64,000 bases of DNA from Roseovarius sp. (lineage in GTDB: Bacteria; Pseudomonadota; Alphaproteobacteria; Rhodobacterales; Rhodobacteraceae). This document shows, piece after piece, positions 17,776-27,260 of the stretch. Where the stretch lies: positions 186,001 through 250,000 of the forward strand of contig JAJFIA010000001.1 in the NCBI GenBank assembly GCA_021775255.1, in the 5' to 3' direction. The first letter of the stretch is position 1. Each line of letters opens with the position of its first letter. The notes below the pieces were generated by a model, which was not told the DNA's origin, ran no database searches, and worked only from the letters and a program-made list of their open reading frames with translations. The position numbers and the translations under genes were made by a program.

Positions 17776-18500
17776 GCAGAAACAGCCCCATAACGGCGAT
17801 CCCGGCTGCCATATCCGCCCAGCAGCTTAGCAAAAACATCGCTGGTGAAATCGGGCCAGAGCGTATCAATGAATTCATATTCGGCATAGGCCGATTGCCA
17901 CAGCAGAAAATTGGAAACCCGGGCCTCGCCACTGGTGCGAATCACCAGATCAGGATCGGGTAAAACATAAGTATCCAAATACTTTGGAAGGGTTTCTTCA
18001 TCTATATCTTCGGGCTTCAATCGCCCCTCGGCCACATCAATCGCCAGCCGCTTTGTCGCCCTTGAAACCTCATCGCGGCCGCCATAATTCAACGCGATCG
18101 TCAGGTTGGTGCCGGTGCACCGGCTTGTCATCGCCTCGGCTTCATCCATCAAGGCGCGCAATTTTGCATCAAGACGCGGGCGATCGCCGATAAAGCGCAC
18201 CTGTACATTTTCCTTCACGAAGGCCTGCATCTCTTTCATGATATAGCGCCGGAACAGGCTCATCAGCCCGGCCACTTCCGATTGGGTGCGTTTCCAGTTT
18301 TCTGTCGAAAAAGCAAAGATCGTAAGGTATTTCACCCCCAGATCGGGGCAGGCACTTACAATTTCACGCACCCGGCGCGCACCGGCATGATGACCAAACA
18401 GCCTTGGCCGCCCGCGCGCCTGTGCCCAGCGGCCATTGCCATCCATGATAATCGCCACATGGCGCGGACCATCACCCGAAATACTATGTACTTTTGCCAT
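17772..18500 (-). CDS. uppS: Undecaprenyl diphosphate synthase
   Basis: Cis-prenyltransferase that builds the C55 lipid carrier for peptidoglycan and O-antigen. The 242-aa protein starts with HVAIIMDGNGRWAQARG, containing the catalytic Asp of the family. FAFSTENWKR, ALNYGGRDE and the C-terminal RTSGEARVSNFLLWQ motif are all intact. It overlaps cdsA by four bases and lies 18 bases after frr. Confidence 0.95.
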   Translation of the reverse strand: MAKVHSISGDGPRHVAIIMDGNGRWAQARGRPRLFGHHAGARRVREIVSACPDLGVKYLTIFAFSTENWKRTQSEVAGLMSLFRRYIMKEMQAFVKENVQVRFIGDRPRLDAKLRALMDEAEAMTSRCTGTNLTIALNYGGRDEVSRATKRLAIDVAEGRLKPEDIDEETLPKYLDTYVLPDPDLVIRTSGEARVSNFLLWQSAYAEYEFIDTLWPDFTSDVFAKLLGGYGSRDRRYGAVSA

Positions 18501-18518
18501 ATCCGGCGCTCCTGATCG

Positions 18519-19082
18519 TCAAACCTGCATGATCTCGGATTGTTTGTTCTCCAGCGCGGCATCGACATTGCCGATGAAACGATCGGTAATGTCCTGCACC
18601 TCGGATTCCCAGAACTTCTGATCATCCTCCGACATGCCACCCGCCTTGGCCTTCTTGATCTGATCCATGCCATCGCGGCGCACATTGCGCACCGCCACAC
18701 GGGCGTTTTCCGCGTAATGCGAGGCCACTTTTGTCAGTTCCCGGCGGCGCTCTTCGTTCAGCTCGGGGATCGGCAGCATGATGATGGTGCCATTCAGTTG
18801 CGGATTGATCCCGAGCCCGCTTTCGCGAATGGCCTTTTCAACCTTGCTCACCAGCCCCTTATCCCAGACATTGATTGTCACCATGCGCGATTCCGGCACA
18901 TTGACCGTGCCCACCTGATTGATCGGCGTTTGCTGGCCATACGCATCCACCATCACCGGCTCCAGCATGCTGGCCGAGGCGCGCCCGGTTCTCAGTGACG
19001 CGAATTCCGTCCTGAGCGCAGCAATCGCGCCGTCCATTCGCCGCTCAAGGTCTTTGGTATCTATCTCAATCTCATCCGCCAT
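18519..19082 (-). CDS. frr: Ribosome recycling factor
   Basis: Releases ribosomes from mRNA after termination, together with EF-G. I chose the ATG at 19082 because a GAGG ribosome site lies five bases before it. The in-frame ATG 15 bases upstream would put that site inside the gene. The protein has 187 aa and matches RRF end to end ([13 protein letters not shown], then NINVWD-like [11 protein letters not shown], and [19 protein letters not shown]). It is usually next to pyrH; here one extra gene separates them. Confidence 0.95.
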   Translation of the reverse strand: MADEIEIDTKDLERRMDGAIAALRTEFASLRTGRASASMLEPVMVDAYGQQTPINQVGTVNVPESRMVTINVWDKGLVSKVEKAIRESGLGINPQLNGTIIMLPIPELNEERRRELTKVASHYAENARVAVRNVRRDGMDQIKKAKAGGMSEDDQKFWESEVQDITDRFIGNVDAALENKQSEIMQV

Positions 19083-19197
19083 GTCAGCCTCGTTCATTTA
19101 TGGGACTGTGTTTCATGCGCCCTCTATATCCACAAGCACGCCATATTGTATAGCTCAAACGGCGTATATCCAGCGATGCCAACGCGGTGGATGCCCC

Positions 19198-19863
19198 TTA
19201 TTTCAACAGATTAGTCGTGCCATCCCCCCATTTATCCGTACGCTGCTTCAATTTCTTCTCATATTGCTTCACCCCCCAAATCCCGGGGCCGAATGCAACG
19301 ATAACCGACAGCACACCAATGGCCATTGTAACCGGAAGCATCGCTTTCATCTGCGTCCAGATCGGCGAGGTGCATTCCGTCTTTATTGAGCTGCACGGAA
19401 GATAGGCCAGGCCAAAGGGGATCAGAATTACCAGCGCCAGAACCCCGGCCAACCAGCAATAAACATAAAGCCTGCTGCGCGGGGGATGCAAAGGCGGCTG
19501 GGTTTTGCCGGAAGAAATATAGCGCCCGCGATACATTGTCTCGGCCAGGCTTTCCAGGGTTTCATCTTCAAAATGCACATCCGACTGATCCAGCACCATC
19601 GCCGCGCGTTTGTAAAAGGGGGCCAGCTTTCTCAGGCTGGCCATCACCTGATTGCCGGCTTTTACACGATATATCGGCATTGTATTGAGGATGCTGTTGA
19701 GAGATACATGCAACTCGGAACAACATCTCTTGTAAATCCGGTAGAACTCTTCCTCGTCGATATCTAGCTCAGAAAACCTTGTATCGGCTTTGACATCTTC
19801 CGGTTTGGCACCAATTACCTGGCATATGATCCGTTGCACGGTTTCAAGCACTTTGTCAGACAT
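19198..19863 (-). CDS. Membrane protein with an acyl-carrier-like N-terminal domain lacking the serine
   Basis: Unknown protein of 221 aa, starting at the ATG at 19863, which has a GGAG ribosome site seven bases upstream; an ATG 24 bases further up has none. Residues 1-60 read like an acyl carrier or DUF1493-type domain (VQRIICQVIGAKPEDVKADT, then FSELDIDEEEFYRIY). The conserved Asp-Ser for phosphopantetheine is D36-E37, so it cannot carry the arm. Two membrane helices follow at about 132-155 and 174-196, then a basic C-terminus. It interrupts the common pyrH-frr pair on the same strand. Function is unknown; a docking or sensing role at the membrane is only a guess. Confidence 0.7.
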   Translation of the reverse strand: MSDKVLETVQRIICQVIGAKPEDVKADTRFSELDIDEEEFYRIYKRCCSELHVSLNSILNTMPIYRVKAGNQVMASLRKLAPFYKRAAMVLDQSDVHFEDETLESLAETMYRGRYISSGKTQPPLHPPRSRLYVYCWLAGVLALVILIPFGLAYLPCSSIKTECTSPIWTQMKAMLPVTMAIGVLSVIVAFGPGIWGVKQYEKKLKQRTDKWGDGTTNLLK

Positions 19864-19913
19864 CTTTTTGCTCCAACTGCGATGCATATCATGAGAACAG
19901 GTTAATAAATACG

Positions 19914-20639
19914 TTAACCATGCACCGTTGTATAGGTGCCACGCCCCGCCAGAATGCCTTTGAACCCGCCCGGCTCATCCAGGCTGAACACCACAATCGG
20001 CAGATTGTTGTCACGCGCCAGCGCAATGGCACTTGCATCCATCACCTTGAGATGCTTGGCCAGCACCTCATCATAGCTGATCTTGTCAAACCGTCTGGCA
20101 TCTGCGTTGGTTGCCGGATCCTTGTCATAAACCCCATCCACCTTTGTGCCTTTGAATATCGCCTCGCAGGCCATTTCACTGGCGCGCAACGTGGCGGCTG
20201 TATCGGTCGTGAAATAGGGGTTTCCGGTGCCCGCAGCAAAGATGCAAACCCGTTTTTTCTCAAGGTGGCGCACCGCGCGGCGGCGGATATAAGGCTCGGC
20301 CACCTCATCCATCCTTATGGCGCTGATCACCCGGCAATACACGCCGATTGTTTCCAAAGCGCTTTGCATCGCCAGCGCATTCATCACCGTGGCCAGCATG
20401 CCCATATAATCGGCGGTGGTGCGCTCCATCCCCTGAGCCGAGCCCTGAAGCCCGCGGAAAATATTGCCGCCGCCGATCACCATGCAAATCTCAACCCCCA
20501 TGTCATGAACGGTTTTGATCTCATTGGCGATGCGCTCGACCGTGGGCGGATGCAGCCCATATGCCTGATCCCCCATCAATGCCTCGCCCGAAATTTTCAG
20601 CATCACGCGGTTGAATGTTGCAGGGGAATCATCGGGCAT
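19914..20639 (-). CDS. pyrH: Uridylate kinase
   Basis: Phosphorylates UMP to UDP in pyrimidine nucleotide synthesis. The protein has 241 aa from the ATG at 20639, which has GGAG eight bases upstream. The frame extends 51 bases further, but those residues are not family-like. Family motifs include [23 protein letters not shown] and [16 protein letters not shown]. It begins the minus-strand block running to lpxB. rpsB and tsf, often upstream of pyrH, are not here; the divergent miaA is. Confidence 0.95.
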   Translation of the reverse strand: MPDDSPATFNRVMLKISGEALMGDQAYGLHPPTVERIANEIKTVHDMGVEICMVIGGGNIFRGLQGSAQGMERTTADYMGMLATVMNALAMQSALETIGVYCRVISAIRMDEVAEPYIRRRAVRHLEKKRVCIFAAGTGNPYFTTDTAATLRASEMACEAIFKGTKVDGVYDKDPATNADARRFDKISYDEVLAKHLKVMDASAIALARDNNLPIVVFSLDEPGGFKGILAGRGTYTTVHG

Positions 20640-20785
20640 GGGCTGCGCTCCGTTTGTGGCGTCATTTGCGTTTACCACAAAATGTAGCAAATAGCCCGCC
20701 GGTTCAATCGCATAAATCGGGCTTATACACGTATATTAACGAAATCCGGCTCGCAAGCGGGATTGAAACTGTCTATCCCGTCGCA

Positions 20786-21664
20786 ATGATCGACTTACCG
20801 TTTGATATCCCCCCCCACCGGCCAATCCTGATCGCCGGCCCCACCGCTTCGGGGAAATCTGAACTGGCGCTTGAGATTGCCTGTGCGCAGGGCGGCAGGA
20901 TCATCAATGCCGATGCCCTGCAGGTTTTTGACAACTGGCGCATTCTTACGGCCCGGCCCACGCCCGAAGATGAAGCGCGCGCGCCACATGCGCTTTATGG
21001 CCATATCTCCGGGCAGGCAGAATATTCAGCCGGGCAATGGCTGCGGGATCTCAGGCCGCTTCTTGATGAGGGGCCGCGCCCGATCATAGTGGGCGGCACC
21101 GGGCTTTATTTCACCGGGTTGACCCATGGACTGGCCGAAATTCCGCCAACCCCGGCAGAGATCAGGGCCGGGGCCGGGCGGATTTTGCACGATGAGGGCC
21201 TGCAATCTTTGCTGAAAGGTCTGGATCAGGCCACGCTTGCGCGGATTGACCGGCAAAATCCGATGCGGGTGCAGCGCGCCTGGGAGGTTTTGCAATCAAC
21301 CGGCCGGGGGCTGGCGGAATGGCAGGATGAAACACCGCCGCCGATATTGCCGCTTGAAGATTGTACCGCCCTGTTGCTGGAGGCCGATCCCACCTGGCTC
21401 AATGCCCGCATAACCCGGCGGTTTGCCATGATGCTGGCACAAGGCGCTCTGGAGGAGGCGCGCGCCAATGCCGTGGACTGGGATCCCGCCCGATTATCCG
21501 CCAAAGCCATTGGCGCGGTCGAGCTGATGGCATTCATCCATGGGGAAATCCCGTTGGAGAAGGCACAGGAGGCCGCCACAATCGCAACCCGGCAATATGC
21601 CAAGCGTCAGCGTAGCTGGTTTCGCGCAAAAATGCAGGATTGGCATAAGCTGAAAATGGCTTAA
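20786..21664 (+). CDS. miaA: tRNA dimethylallyltransferase
   Basis: Adds an isopentenyl group to A37 of tRNAs that read UNN codons. The ATG at 20786 gives 292 aa. The P-loop GPTASGKS at residues 18-25 lies close to the N-terminus as usual; a longer frame upstream has no family similarity. Further signature parts are [19 protein letters not shown] and [12 protein letters not shown]. It is divergent from pyrH, with 146 bases between starts. Confidence 0.94.
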   Translation: MIDLPFDIPPHRPILIAGPTASGKSELALEIACAQGGRIINADALQVFDNWRILTARPTPEDEARAPHALYGHISGQAEYSAGQWLRDLRPLLDEGPRPIIVGGTGLYFTGLTHGLAEIPPTPAEIRAGAGRILHDEGLQSLLKGLDQATLARIDRQNPMRVQRAWEVLQSTGRGLAEWQDETPPPILPLEDCTALLLEADPTWLNARITRRFAMMLAQGALEEARANAVDWDPARLSAKAIGAVELMAFIHGEIPLEKAQEAATIATRQYAKRQRSWFRAKMQDWHKLKMA

Positions 21665-21753
21665 GTATAAATACCTGAACATTTATTGCTGGCATGCAGG
21701 TATAATTCTGCATAAAAATTACATATTAGCAACAATATGGAAAACACGCCCTC

Positions 21754-22560
21754 ATGACTGAAACCCGCCCAGTTCAGATACTCACCCATACACAATGGGC
21801 CAGAGGAAGCGCCTGGCGCAATGAATTGCAACATAGTGAGAATGCCCATGCGCTTGTGCATGTGACCCGCGGTCAGGGGCTTTGCACGGTCCTGGGCAAA
21901 CGCCGGGGGACTGGGGTGAATAACGTGATTTTCATTCCGGCAGGCACGATGTTTTCGCTTGAACTTGGCCGCTCGGGATTTGCCCAGGTCTGTCTGATTG
22001 CCCCTAACGGATCAATCATGCTACCGGATGAGCCCATACATCTGAGGCTGAGAGATGTATCGGCACAAATCGAGCTGACAGCCATTTTCGATACTCTCCT
22101 GCGTGAGCAATCTGCGGTGCGCCTGTTCATGGATGAGGCGATGATGGCCCAGGCCAATCTGCTTTCCATCTGGTTGCGCCGCGCCCTCATATCCGAGGGC
22201 ACGACCCCGCAGAAAATGCCGGCAGCGGAAAGATTGATCAATGCCTTTGCCACAGTGATTGAACGCGATTTCAAAACCGGCAAACAGATGGCGCATTATG
22301 CCCGCACCCTGGGCGTAACCCCCACTCATCTGGCGCGGTGCTGTCGGCAGGTATCCGGCCTGACAGCAGCGGAAATGATTACCGCGCGCAGCCTTCATGC
22401 CGCACTTGCAATGCTAGAGGATACCCGCGATCCCATACGTCAGATTGCCAATCTTCTGGGCTTTGGCTCGGCTGCGTATTTTTCCCGTTTCATCTTGCAT
22501 CACACCGGAAAAAACCCTTCGAAGCTGCGCAGATCGGGAAGTGCTAATATATTGAAATAG
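21754..22560 (+). CDS. AraC-family transcriptional regulator
   Basis: Regulator of 268 aa. The C-terminal part (about 165-260) has two helix-turn-helix motifs of the AraC type (MAHYARTLGVTPTHLARCC; DPIRQIANLLGFGSAAYFSR, then FILHHTGKNPSKLRR). The N-terminal part resembles a cupin-like sensor (HALVHVTRGQGLCTVLGKR). It stands alone between miaA and a convergent transglycosylase gene, with an AT-rich upstream region at 21665-21753. The ligand and targets are not predictable from context. Confidence 0.82.
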   Translation: MTETRPVQILTHTQWARGSAWRNELQHSENAHALVHVTRGQGLCTVLGKRRGTGVNNVIFIPAGTMFSLELGRSGFAQVCLIAPNGSIMLPDEPIHLRLRDVSAQIELTAIFDTLLREQSAVRLFMDEAMMAQANLLSIWLRRALISEGTTPQKMPAAERLINAFATVIERDFKTGKQMAHYARTLGVTPTHLARCCRQVSGLTAAEMITARSLHAALAMLEDTRDPIRQIANLLGFGSAAYFSRFILHHTGKNPSKLRRSGSANILK

Positions 22561-22569
22561 CCGGGTAAT

Positions 22570-23163
22570 TCAGCTTCCCCAGATGACCTTGACGTAATTT
22601 TTTGTTTCCCGGTATGGCGGCACCCCGCCGTGTTTCCGCACCGCTTCCGGCCCCGCATTATAGGCCGCCAGCGCCAGCCGCCACGATCCGAAATCGCGGT
22701 ATTGCTGCGCCAGATAGCGCGCGCCGCCTTCCAGGTTTTCATAAGGGTCATGCGGATCAACCCCAAGCCTGCGCGCCGTGTCCGGCATCAACTGCGCCAG
22801 CCCGATCGCCCCTTTGTGAGAGCGCGCCGCAGGCTTCCAGCCCGATTCCTGTTGCACCAGCCGCAAAAACAAATCGGTCGGCACGCCGTGACGTGCGGCA
22901 GCCTCTTTCGCCATGCCCAGATACCGCCCGCGATACTGACCGCTAAAGGATTGGGCCAATCCATCGCCCCATTTCGTTGGCGTATAAATCTTCTGCGGCT
23001 GCAACCGCACCGAGGCGCTGTATTGCTGGCTTGCCCGGTTATCGAGCACTTTGGTTTGTGATTTGAAAAGCCGACTGCCGCTTTTGGAAGAGAATATATC
23101 TGCCGCCCCAGCCTGAGAAGCCATCAGCCCGAACGCCATCAGCGTCGCCATGAATGCCCGCAT
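22570..23163 (-). CDS. Exported lytic transglycosylase (SLT domain)
   Basis: Periplasmic muramidase-type enzyme that cuts peptidoglycan with anhydromuramic acid formation. From the ATG at 23163 it has 197 aa: a signal peptide to about residue 21, a linker, and an SLT domain from about residue 80. The catalytic glutamate is E106 in QQESGWKP, followed by the conserved [17 protein letters not shown] and [12 protein letters not shown] motifs. The alternative start nine bases upstream adds three residues. It ends 10 bases from the convergent AraC gene. Confidence 0.88.
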   Translation of the reverse strand: MRAFMATLMAFGLMASQAGAADIFSSKSGSRLFKSQTKVLDNRASQQYSASVRLQPQKIYTPTKWGDGLAQSFSGQYRGRYLGMAKEAAARHGVPTDLFLRLVQQESGWKPAARSHKGAIGLAQLMPDTARRLGVDPHDPYENLEGGARYLAQQYRDFGSWRLALAAYNAGPEAVRKHGGVPPYRETKNYVKVIWGS

Positions 23164-23356
23164 AAATACCACCGCCCCAAGATCGATTTGTGCGCAATAT
23201 AGATGATTTATTGCAAATATCCAGAAAACTTAAGCCAGGTCGGCAAAAACATGCATGATCTGTACGATTTTTTTCAAATTTTATAATTTCCTTAACCCAC
23301 TTGCGGTGGGGTGGTGAGATCAATAAAACTGAAATGAACTCATGTAGGAGAACAAG

Positions 23357-23839
23357 ATGGCCGGTTCGGTTAACAAAGTCATACTCATCGGTAATCTCGG
23401 CCGTGACCCGGAAGTGCGCACGTTTCAGAATGGCGGCAAGGTGTGCAATCTGCGCATTGCGACCTCTGAAACCTGGAAAGACAAAAGCACAGGCGAGCGC
23501 CGCGAACGTACCGAATGGCATTCTGTTGCGATATTCCAGGAGGGTCTTGTGCGTGTGGCCGAGCAATATCTGCGCAAGGGCTCGAAAATCTATATTGAGG
23601 GCAAGCTGCAAACCCGTAAATGGCAGGATCAATCCGGTCAGGACAGATATTCCACCGAAGTTGTGTTGCAGGGTTTTGATGGCACTCTGGTCATGCTTGA
23701 TGGCCGCAGTGGTGGGGGCGGTGGCCAGGGCGGCGGGTATGACAGCGGCTCAGGTGAAAACTACGATAGCGACCCGGCGCAAGGCGGCGGCTCAGGCCCT
23801 GCGCCCGCCAGCAATATGGACGATGAAATTCCGTTCTGA
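23357..23839 (+). CDS. ssb: Single-stranded DNA-binding protein
   Basis: Coats single-stranded DNA in replication, repair and recombination. The protein has 160 aa: an OB-fold over residues 1-110 ([19 protein letters not shown]), a glycine/serine-rich flexible linker, and the acidic tip DDEIPF that recruits partner proteins. The ribosome site TAGGAG precedes the ATG. A TATAAT box at 23282-23287 in an AT-rich stretch may be its -10 element. A rho-independent terminator follows. Confidence 0.95.
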   Translation: MAGSVNKVILIGNLGRDPEVRTFQNGGKVCNLRIATSETWKDKSTGERRERTEWHSVAIFQEGLVRVAEQYLRKGSKIYIEGKLQTRKWQDQSGQDRYSTEVVLQGFDGTLVMLDGRSGGGGGQGGGYDSGSGENYDSDPAQGGGSGPAPASNMDDEIPF

Positions 23840-23864
23840 GCGCCCCCCAAACTGCAACTATATC

Positions 23865-23892
23865 AACCCGCCCCAACCGGAGCGGGTTTTAT
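23865..23892 (+). terminator. Rho-independent terminator after ssb
   Basis: AACCCGC (23865-23871) pairs with GCGGGTT (23882-23888), and a T-run follows. It lies 26 bases after the ssb stop. It also overlaps the 3' end of the small minus-strand gene below, so it may serve both strands. Confidence 0.75.
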
Positions 23893-24026
23893 TTGAGCAT
23901 ATCTACAAGCGTCAAAACAACCGATACCGGCACCGACAAGGCAAGCGCCAGCAACAGCAAAGCCGCCCATGTCGGGCGTGGCGCGGGGGCGTATTTGCCG
24001 TAAATTCTGTGTTTGCGATCTGACAT
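23889..24026 (-). CDS. Small 45-residue single-pass membrane protein
   Basis: A short reading frame encodes MSDRKHRIYGKYAPAP, then a hydrophobic stretch of about 20 residues (ALLLLALALSVPVSVVLTL) and VDMLK. The basic N-terminus followed by one helix fits an inner-membrane protein with its N-terminus inside. Codon use is like that of neighbouring genes, and its stop overlaps the bidirectional terminator stem. No strong ribosome site is visible. Function is unknown. Confidence 0.6.
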   Translation of the reverse strand: MSDRKHRIYGKYAPAPRPTWAALLLLALALSVPVSVVLTLVDMLK

Positions 24027-24073
24027 GCGGATGAGTTAACCATGATTTAGGTTTTCATCCGGTTAATGGCTGC

Positions 24074-25009
24074 ATGGAAATCCGCCTTGCCTCTCCCGGC
24101 CCATTGCCGCCAACAGCCTGTGCCCTGCAACAGCACCCGCGCTATGGGCTGGCGCTCAGGGCCATGGGGGCCAATGTGCATCTGCTTTCGGCAACAGACG
24201 GGCAACAGGCGATCGGCCAAGCGCAGGTGCTTGAGCGCAGTTTTGGCCCGGTCCGGCTGATCTGGCTCCCGCGCGGGCCGGTCTGGCATCACGCGGCATC
24301 GCAGGATCAGAAACGGCACATGCTGGCCAGGTTGCCAAAGGCATTTGGCAAGCGCGCGCTGTGGCTGGGGGCACCGGATGATGCGGGGGAAGCAGGGCTT
24401 TTTGAGGCGCAAAACTACCGGGCTCTGATCACACCGCAATATATGGCCGAGCTTGATCTGACCCTGTCAAAAGCGGCCCGGCTGGCGGCACAACAAGGCA
24501 AATGGCGTAATCGTTTGCGGCGGGCTGAAAAATCAGGGCTGCACCTTACGCACCGCCCCTATGATCCACCGCGCGATACGCCTCTTCTTGCGCTGGAAGC
24601 AAGCCAGCGCCGGGCGCGGCGCTACCGGTCTTTGCCCATCGCCTTCATTCAGGCCTGGGCCCGGCAGGCCCCGAATGCCAGCCGTTTGTTCATGGCCCGT
24701 GCGGATGGGAAACTTCTGGCCTATCTGATGATCCTGATGCACAGGCCCGTGGCCACCTATCACATCGGCTGGACCAGTGATCAGGGTCGTCAACAAAACG
24801 CGCATAATCTGTTGCTGTGGCAGGCTTCGAACTGGTTGGCGGATCACCGGTATCAGCGGTTTGATCTGGGCTCTGTTGATACCGAAAACGCCCCCGGTCT
24901 CGCGCGGTTCAAAATCGGCACAGGCGCAAATATCCGCGCCCTTGGGCCAACATTTCTGCGGCTGCCCCTGCCAGCCCTGACATACCCGCGCCGCCACGCG
25001 CCCGCCTGA
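24074..25009 (+). CDS. FemAB/GNAT-like acyltransferase
   Basis: Protein of 311 aa with the acyl-CoA N-acyltransferase fold. The second half holds the best signature: RLFMARADGKLLAYLMILMH, then TYHIGWTSDQGRQQNAHNLL and YQRFDLGSVDTENAPGLARFK. This is the pattern of FemAB-like transferases, where a final strand carries D-G-F/L. Related proteins add amino acids to peptidoglycan or modify lipids. No partner gene here fixes the substrate. It lies on the plus strand upstream of typA. Confidence 0.65.
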   Translation: MEIRLASPGPLPPTACALQQHPRYGLALRAMGANVHLLSATDGQQAIGQAQVLERSFGPVRLIWLPRGPVWHHAASQDQKRHMLARLPKAFGKRALWLGAPDDAGEAGLFEAQNYRALITPQYMAELDLTLSKAARLAAQQGKWRNRLRRAEKSGLHLTHRPYDPPRDTPLLALEASQRRARRYRSLPIAFIQAWARQAPNASRLFMARADGKLLAYLMILMHRPVATYHIGWTSDQGRQQNAHNLLLWQASNWLADHRYQRFDLGSVDTENAPGLARFKIGTGANIRALGPTFLRLPLPALTYPRRHAPA

Positions 25010-25091
25010 AAAAGGCCCGGCCCCGTTTTGCCTCTGGCCTTTCTGCGCCGCTGCGTATAGGGCGCAGGCAAACAACCAAGGAACGCCCCGG

Positions 25092-26915
25092 ATGGACCTG
25101 CGCAATATTGCGATCATCGCCCATGTTGACCACGGCAAGACGACGCTGGTGGACGAACTGCTGAAACAATCCGGTGAATTCCGGGAAAATCAGGCCGTGG
25201 CCGAGCGCGCCATGGACAGCAATGATCTGGAACGCGAGCGCGGCATTACCATCTTTGCCAAACCCACTTCTGTGGAATGGAAAGGCACCCGTATCAACAT
25301 CGTCGATACCCCCGGCCACGCCGATTTTGGCGGTGAGGTCGAGCGGATTCTGAGCATGGTGGACGGTGTTGTATTGCTGGTGGATGCCGCCGAAGGGCCG
25401 ATGCCGCAAACCAAATTCGTGACCTCCAAGGCGCTTGCCCTTGGCCTGCGCCCGATCGTGGTTTTGAACAAGGTCGACAAGCCCGACGCCGAGCCGGACC
25501 GCGCGCTGGATGAATGTTTTGATCTTTTTGCCAATCTCGATGCTTCGGAAGATCAGCTTGATTTCCCGCATATGTATGCCTCGGGGCGCTCCGGCTGGGC
25601 GGATCATGATCTGAACGGCCCGCGCAAGGATCTTACGGCATTGTTTAAGCTGATCATAAATCACGTGCCCCCACCGCGCCAGGTTGCCCATCAGAATGAA
25701 GATTTCCGTATGCTCGCCACCACCCTTGGCAGTGATCCATTTGTTGGCCGCCTGCTGACCGGGCGGGTCGAATCCGGGCGGCTCAAAGTCGGGGCAACGG
25801 TGCAGGCGCTGTCGCGTGTGGGCCAGAAGATCGAGCAGTTTCGCGTCACCCGTATTCAGGCCTTCCGCGGCCTTTCCTCACAGGATATTGCCGAGGCCAC
25901 GGCAGGCGATATCGTCAGCATCGCGGGCATGTCCAAGGCAACCGTGGCCGACACGATCTGCGCTTTGGCGGTGGAAAAACCGCTTGCAGCACAACCGATT
26001 GATCCGCCGACGATTACCGTGACATTCGGCATCAATGACAGCCCGCTCGCCGGCCGGGACGGCAAGAAAGTGCAATCGCGGGTGATTCGCGAGCGATTGC
26101 TGCGCGAAGCGGAATCCAATGTTGCCATCCGGGTGACGGATACGCCCGGCGGCGATGCCTTTGAAGTGGCCGGGCGCGGCGAATTGCAGATGGGTGTGCT
26201 GATTGAAAACATGCGCCGCGAGGGTTTTGAATTGTCCATTTCGCGGCCGCAGGTTTTGCTGCGCGAAGATGAAAACGGCCAGAAGCTGGAACCGATCGAA
26301 GAGGTCACCATTGACGTTGACGATGAATTTTCCGGCGCCGTGATCGAGAAAATAACCGGCCCGCGCCGCGGCGAACTGACCGAAATGAAGCCTGCAGGCG
26401 CAGGTAAAACCCGTATCATCGCGCATGTACCGTCACGCGGGCTGATTGGCTATCACGGCGAATTCATGACCGATACCCGTGGCACCGGCGTGCTCAACCG
26501 CGTGTTCCACGGCTGGGCCCCCCATAAAGGCAGCATCCCGGGCCGCCGCGCGGGGGTTCTGATTTCAATGGAAAACGGCGAATCCGTGGCTTTTGCTCTG
26601 TGGAATCTGGAAGATCGCGGGCGGATGTTCATTGGCGCACAGGAAAAGGTTTATACTGGCATGATCATCGGTGAACACAGCCGCGAAAATGATCTGGAAG
26701 TGAACCCGCTGAAGGGCAAGAAGCTCACCAATGTGCGCGCTTCCGGCACCGACGAGGCGGTGCGCCTGACCACGCCTATCACATTGTCATTGGAACAGGC
26801 GATTGCCTATATCGATAATGATGAGCTGGTGGAAGTGACGCCAAATGCCATTCGCATGCGCAAGCGCTATCTCGATCCGCATGAGCGCAAACGCCATGCA
26901 AAATCTGTTTCATAA
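25092..26915 (+). CDS. typA: Ribosome-associated GTPase TypA/BipA
   Basis: Translational GTPase that assists ribosome assembly and stress adaptation. The 607-aa protein has a G1 motif in [10 protein letters not shown] (residues 11-20), G3 in DTPGH and G4 NKVD. Domains resembling EF-G II, III and V follow, and the specific C-terminal domain has [13 protein letters not shown] and RMRKRYLDP. An AAGGAA ribosome site is nine bases upstream. It is a complete single gene with no neighbour of related function. Confidence 0.96.
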   Translation: MDLRNIAIIAHVDHGKTTLVDELLKQSGEFRENQAVAERAMDSNDLERERGITIFAKPTSVEWKGTRINIVDTPGHADFGGEVERILSMVDGVVLLVDAAEGPMPQTKFVTSKALALGLRPIVVLNKVDKPDAEPDRALDECFDLFANLDASEDQLDFPHMYASGRSGWADHDLNGPRKDLTALFKLIINHVPPPRQVAHQNEDFRMLATTLGSDPFVGRLLTGRVESGRLKVGATVQALSRVGQKIEQFRVTRIQAFRGLSSQDIAEATAGDIVSIAGMSKATVADTICALAVEKPLAAQPIDPPTITVTFGINDSPLAGRDGKKVQSRVIRERLLREAESNVAIRVTDTPGGDAFEVAGRGELQMGVLIENMRREGFELSISRPQVLLREDENGQKLEPIEEVTIDVDDEFSGAVIEKITGPRRGELTEMKPAGAGKTRIIAHVPSRGLIGYHGEFMTDTRGTGVLNRVFHGWAPHKGSIPGRRAGVLISMENGESVAFALWNLEDRGRMFIGAQEKVYTGMIIGEHSRENDLEVNPLKGKKLTNVRASGTDEAVRLTTPITLSLEQAIAYIDNDELVEVTPNAIRMRKRYLDPHERKRHAKSVS

Positions 26916-26934
26916 AGGACAGCGGGCCCACTCA

Positions 26935-26956
26935 TCAGCCCTTACAGGCTGCCTCG
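26935..26956. repeat. Short hairpin repeat after typA (copy B)
   Basis: This is the second copy of TCAGCCCT-N4-GGCTGCCTCG, 19 of 22 positions equal to copy A at 7428-7449. Three of the four middle bases differ while the flanks are identical. It again lies just after a stop codon, here between convergent genes. Confidence 0.4.
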
Positions 26957-26969
26957 TTTGTGGGCCACG

Positions 26970-27257
26970 TTATTCGGTTGTTTCAACCACCATCAATTCA
27001 CGCTCGGATGCGCCGCGCGCATGGCTGAGCGCGGCCTGATATTCCGGTGAATTATAGCAACCCACCGCCGCGTCAACGCTGGGGAATTTCGCCACCACAT
27101 TGCGCGGGCGTTCCTTGCCCTCAAGCTGTACAAACCGGCCGGCGCGGGCGATGAATTCACCGCCATGCTTGGTAATCGCAGGCCCGGCAAGCTCGGCGTA
27201 TTTTCCATATGCCTCCGCATCCGTCACCGTCACATGTGCAATCCAGAGCGCAGCCAT
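26970..27257 (-). CDS. DUF1330 family protein
   Basis: Small cytoplasmic protein of 95 aa with the ferredoxin-like dimeric alpha/beta barrel fold of the DUF1330 family. It shows AYGKYAELAGPAITKHGGEF and VVAKFPSVDAAVGCYNSPEY. Members are common in proteobacteria and their biochemical role is not established. It begins four bases after the alaS stop on the same strand, so it is probably co-transcribed with alaS. Confidence 0.85.
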   Translation of the reverse strand: MAALWIAHVTVTDAEAYGKYAELAGPAITKHGGEFIARAGRFVQLEGKERPRNVVAKFPSVDAAVGCYNSPEYQAALSHARGASERELMVVETTE

Positions 27258-27260
27258 ATC

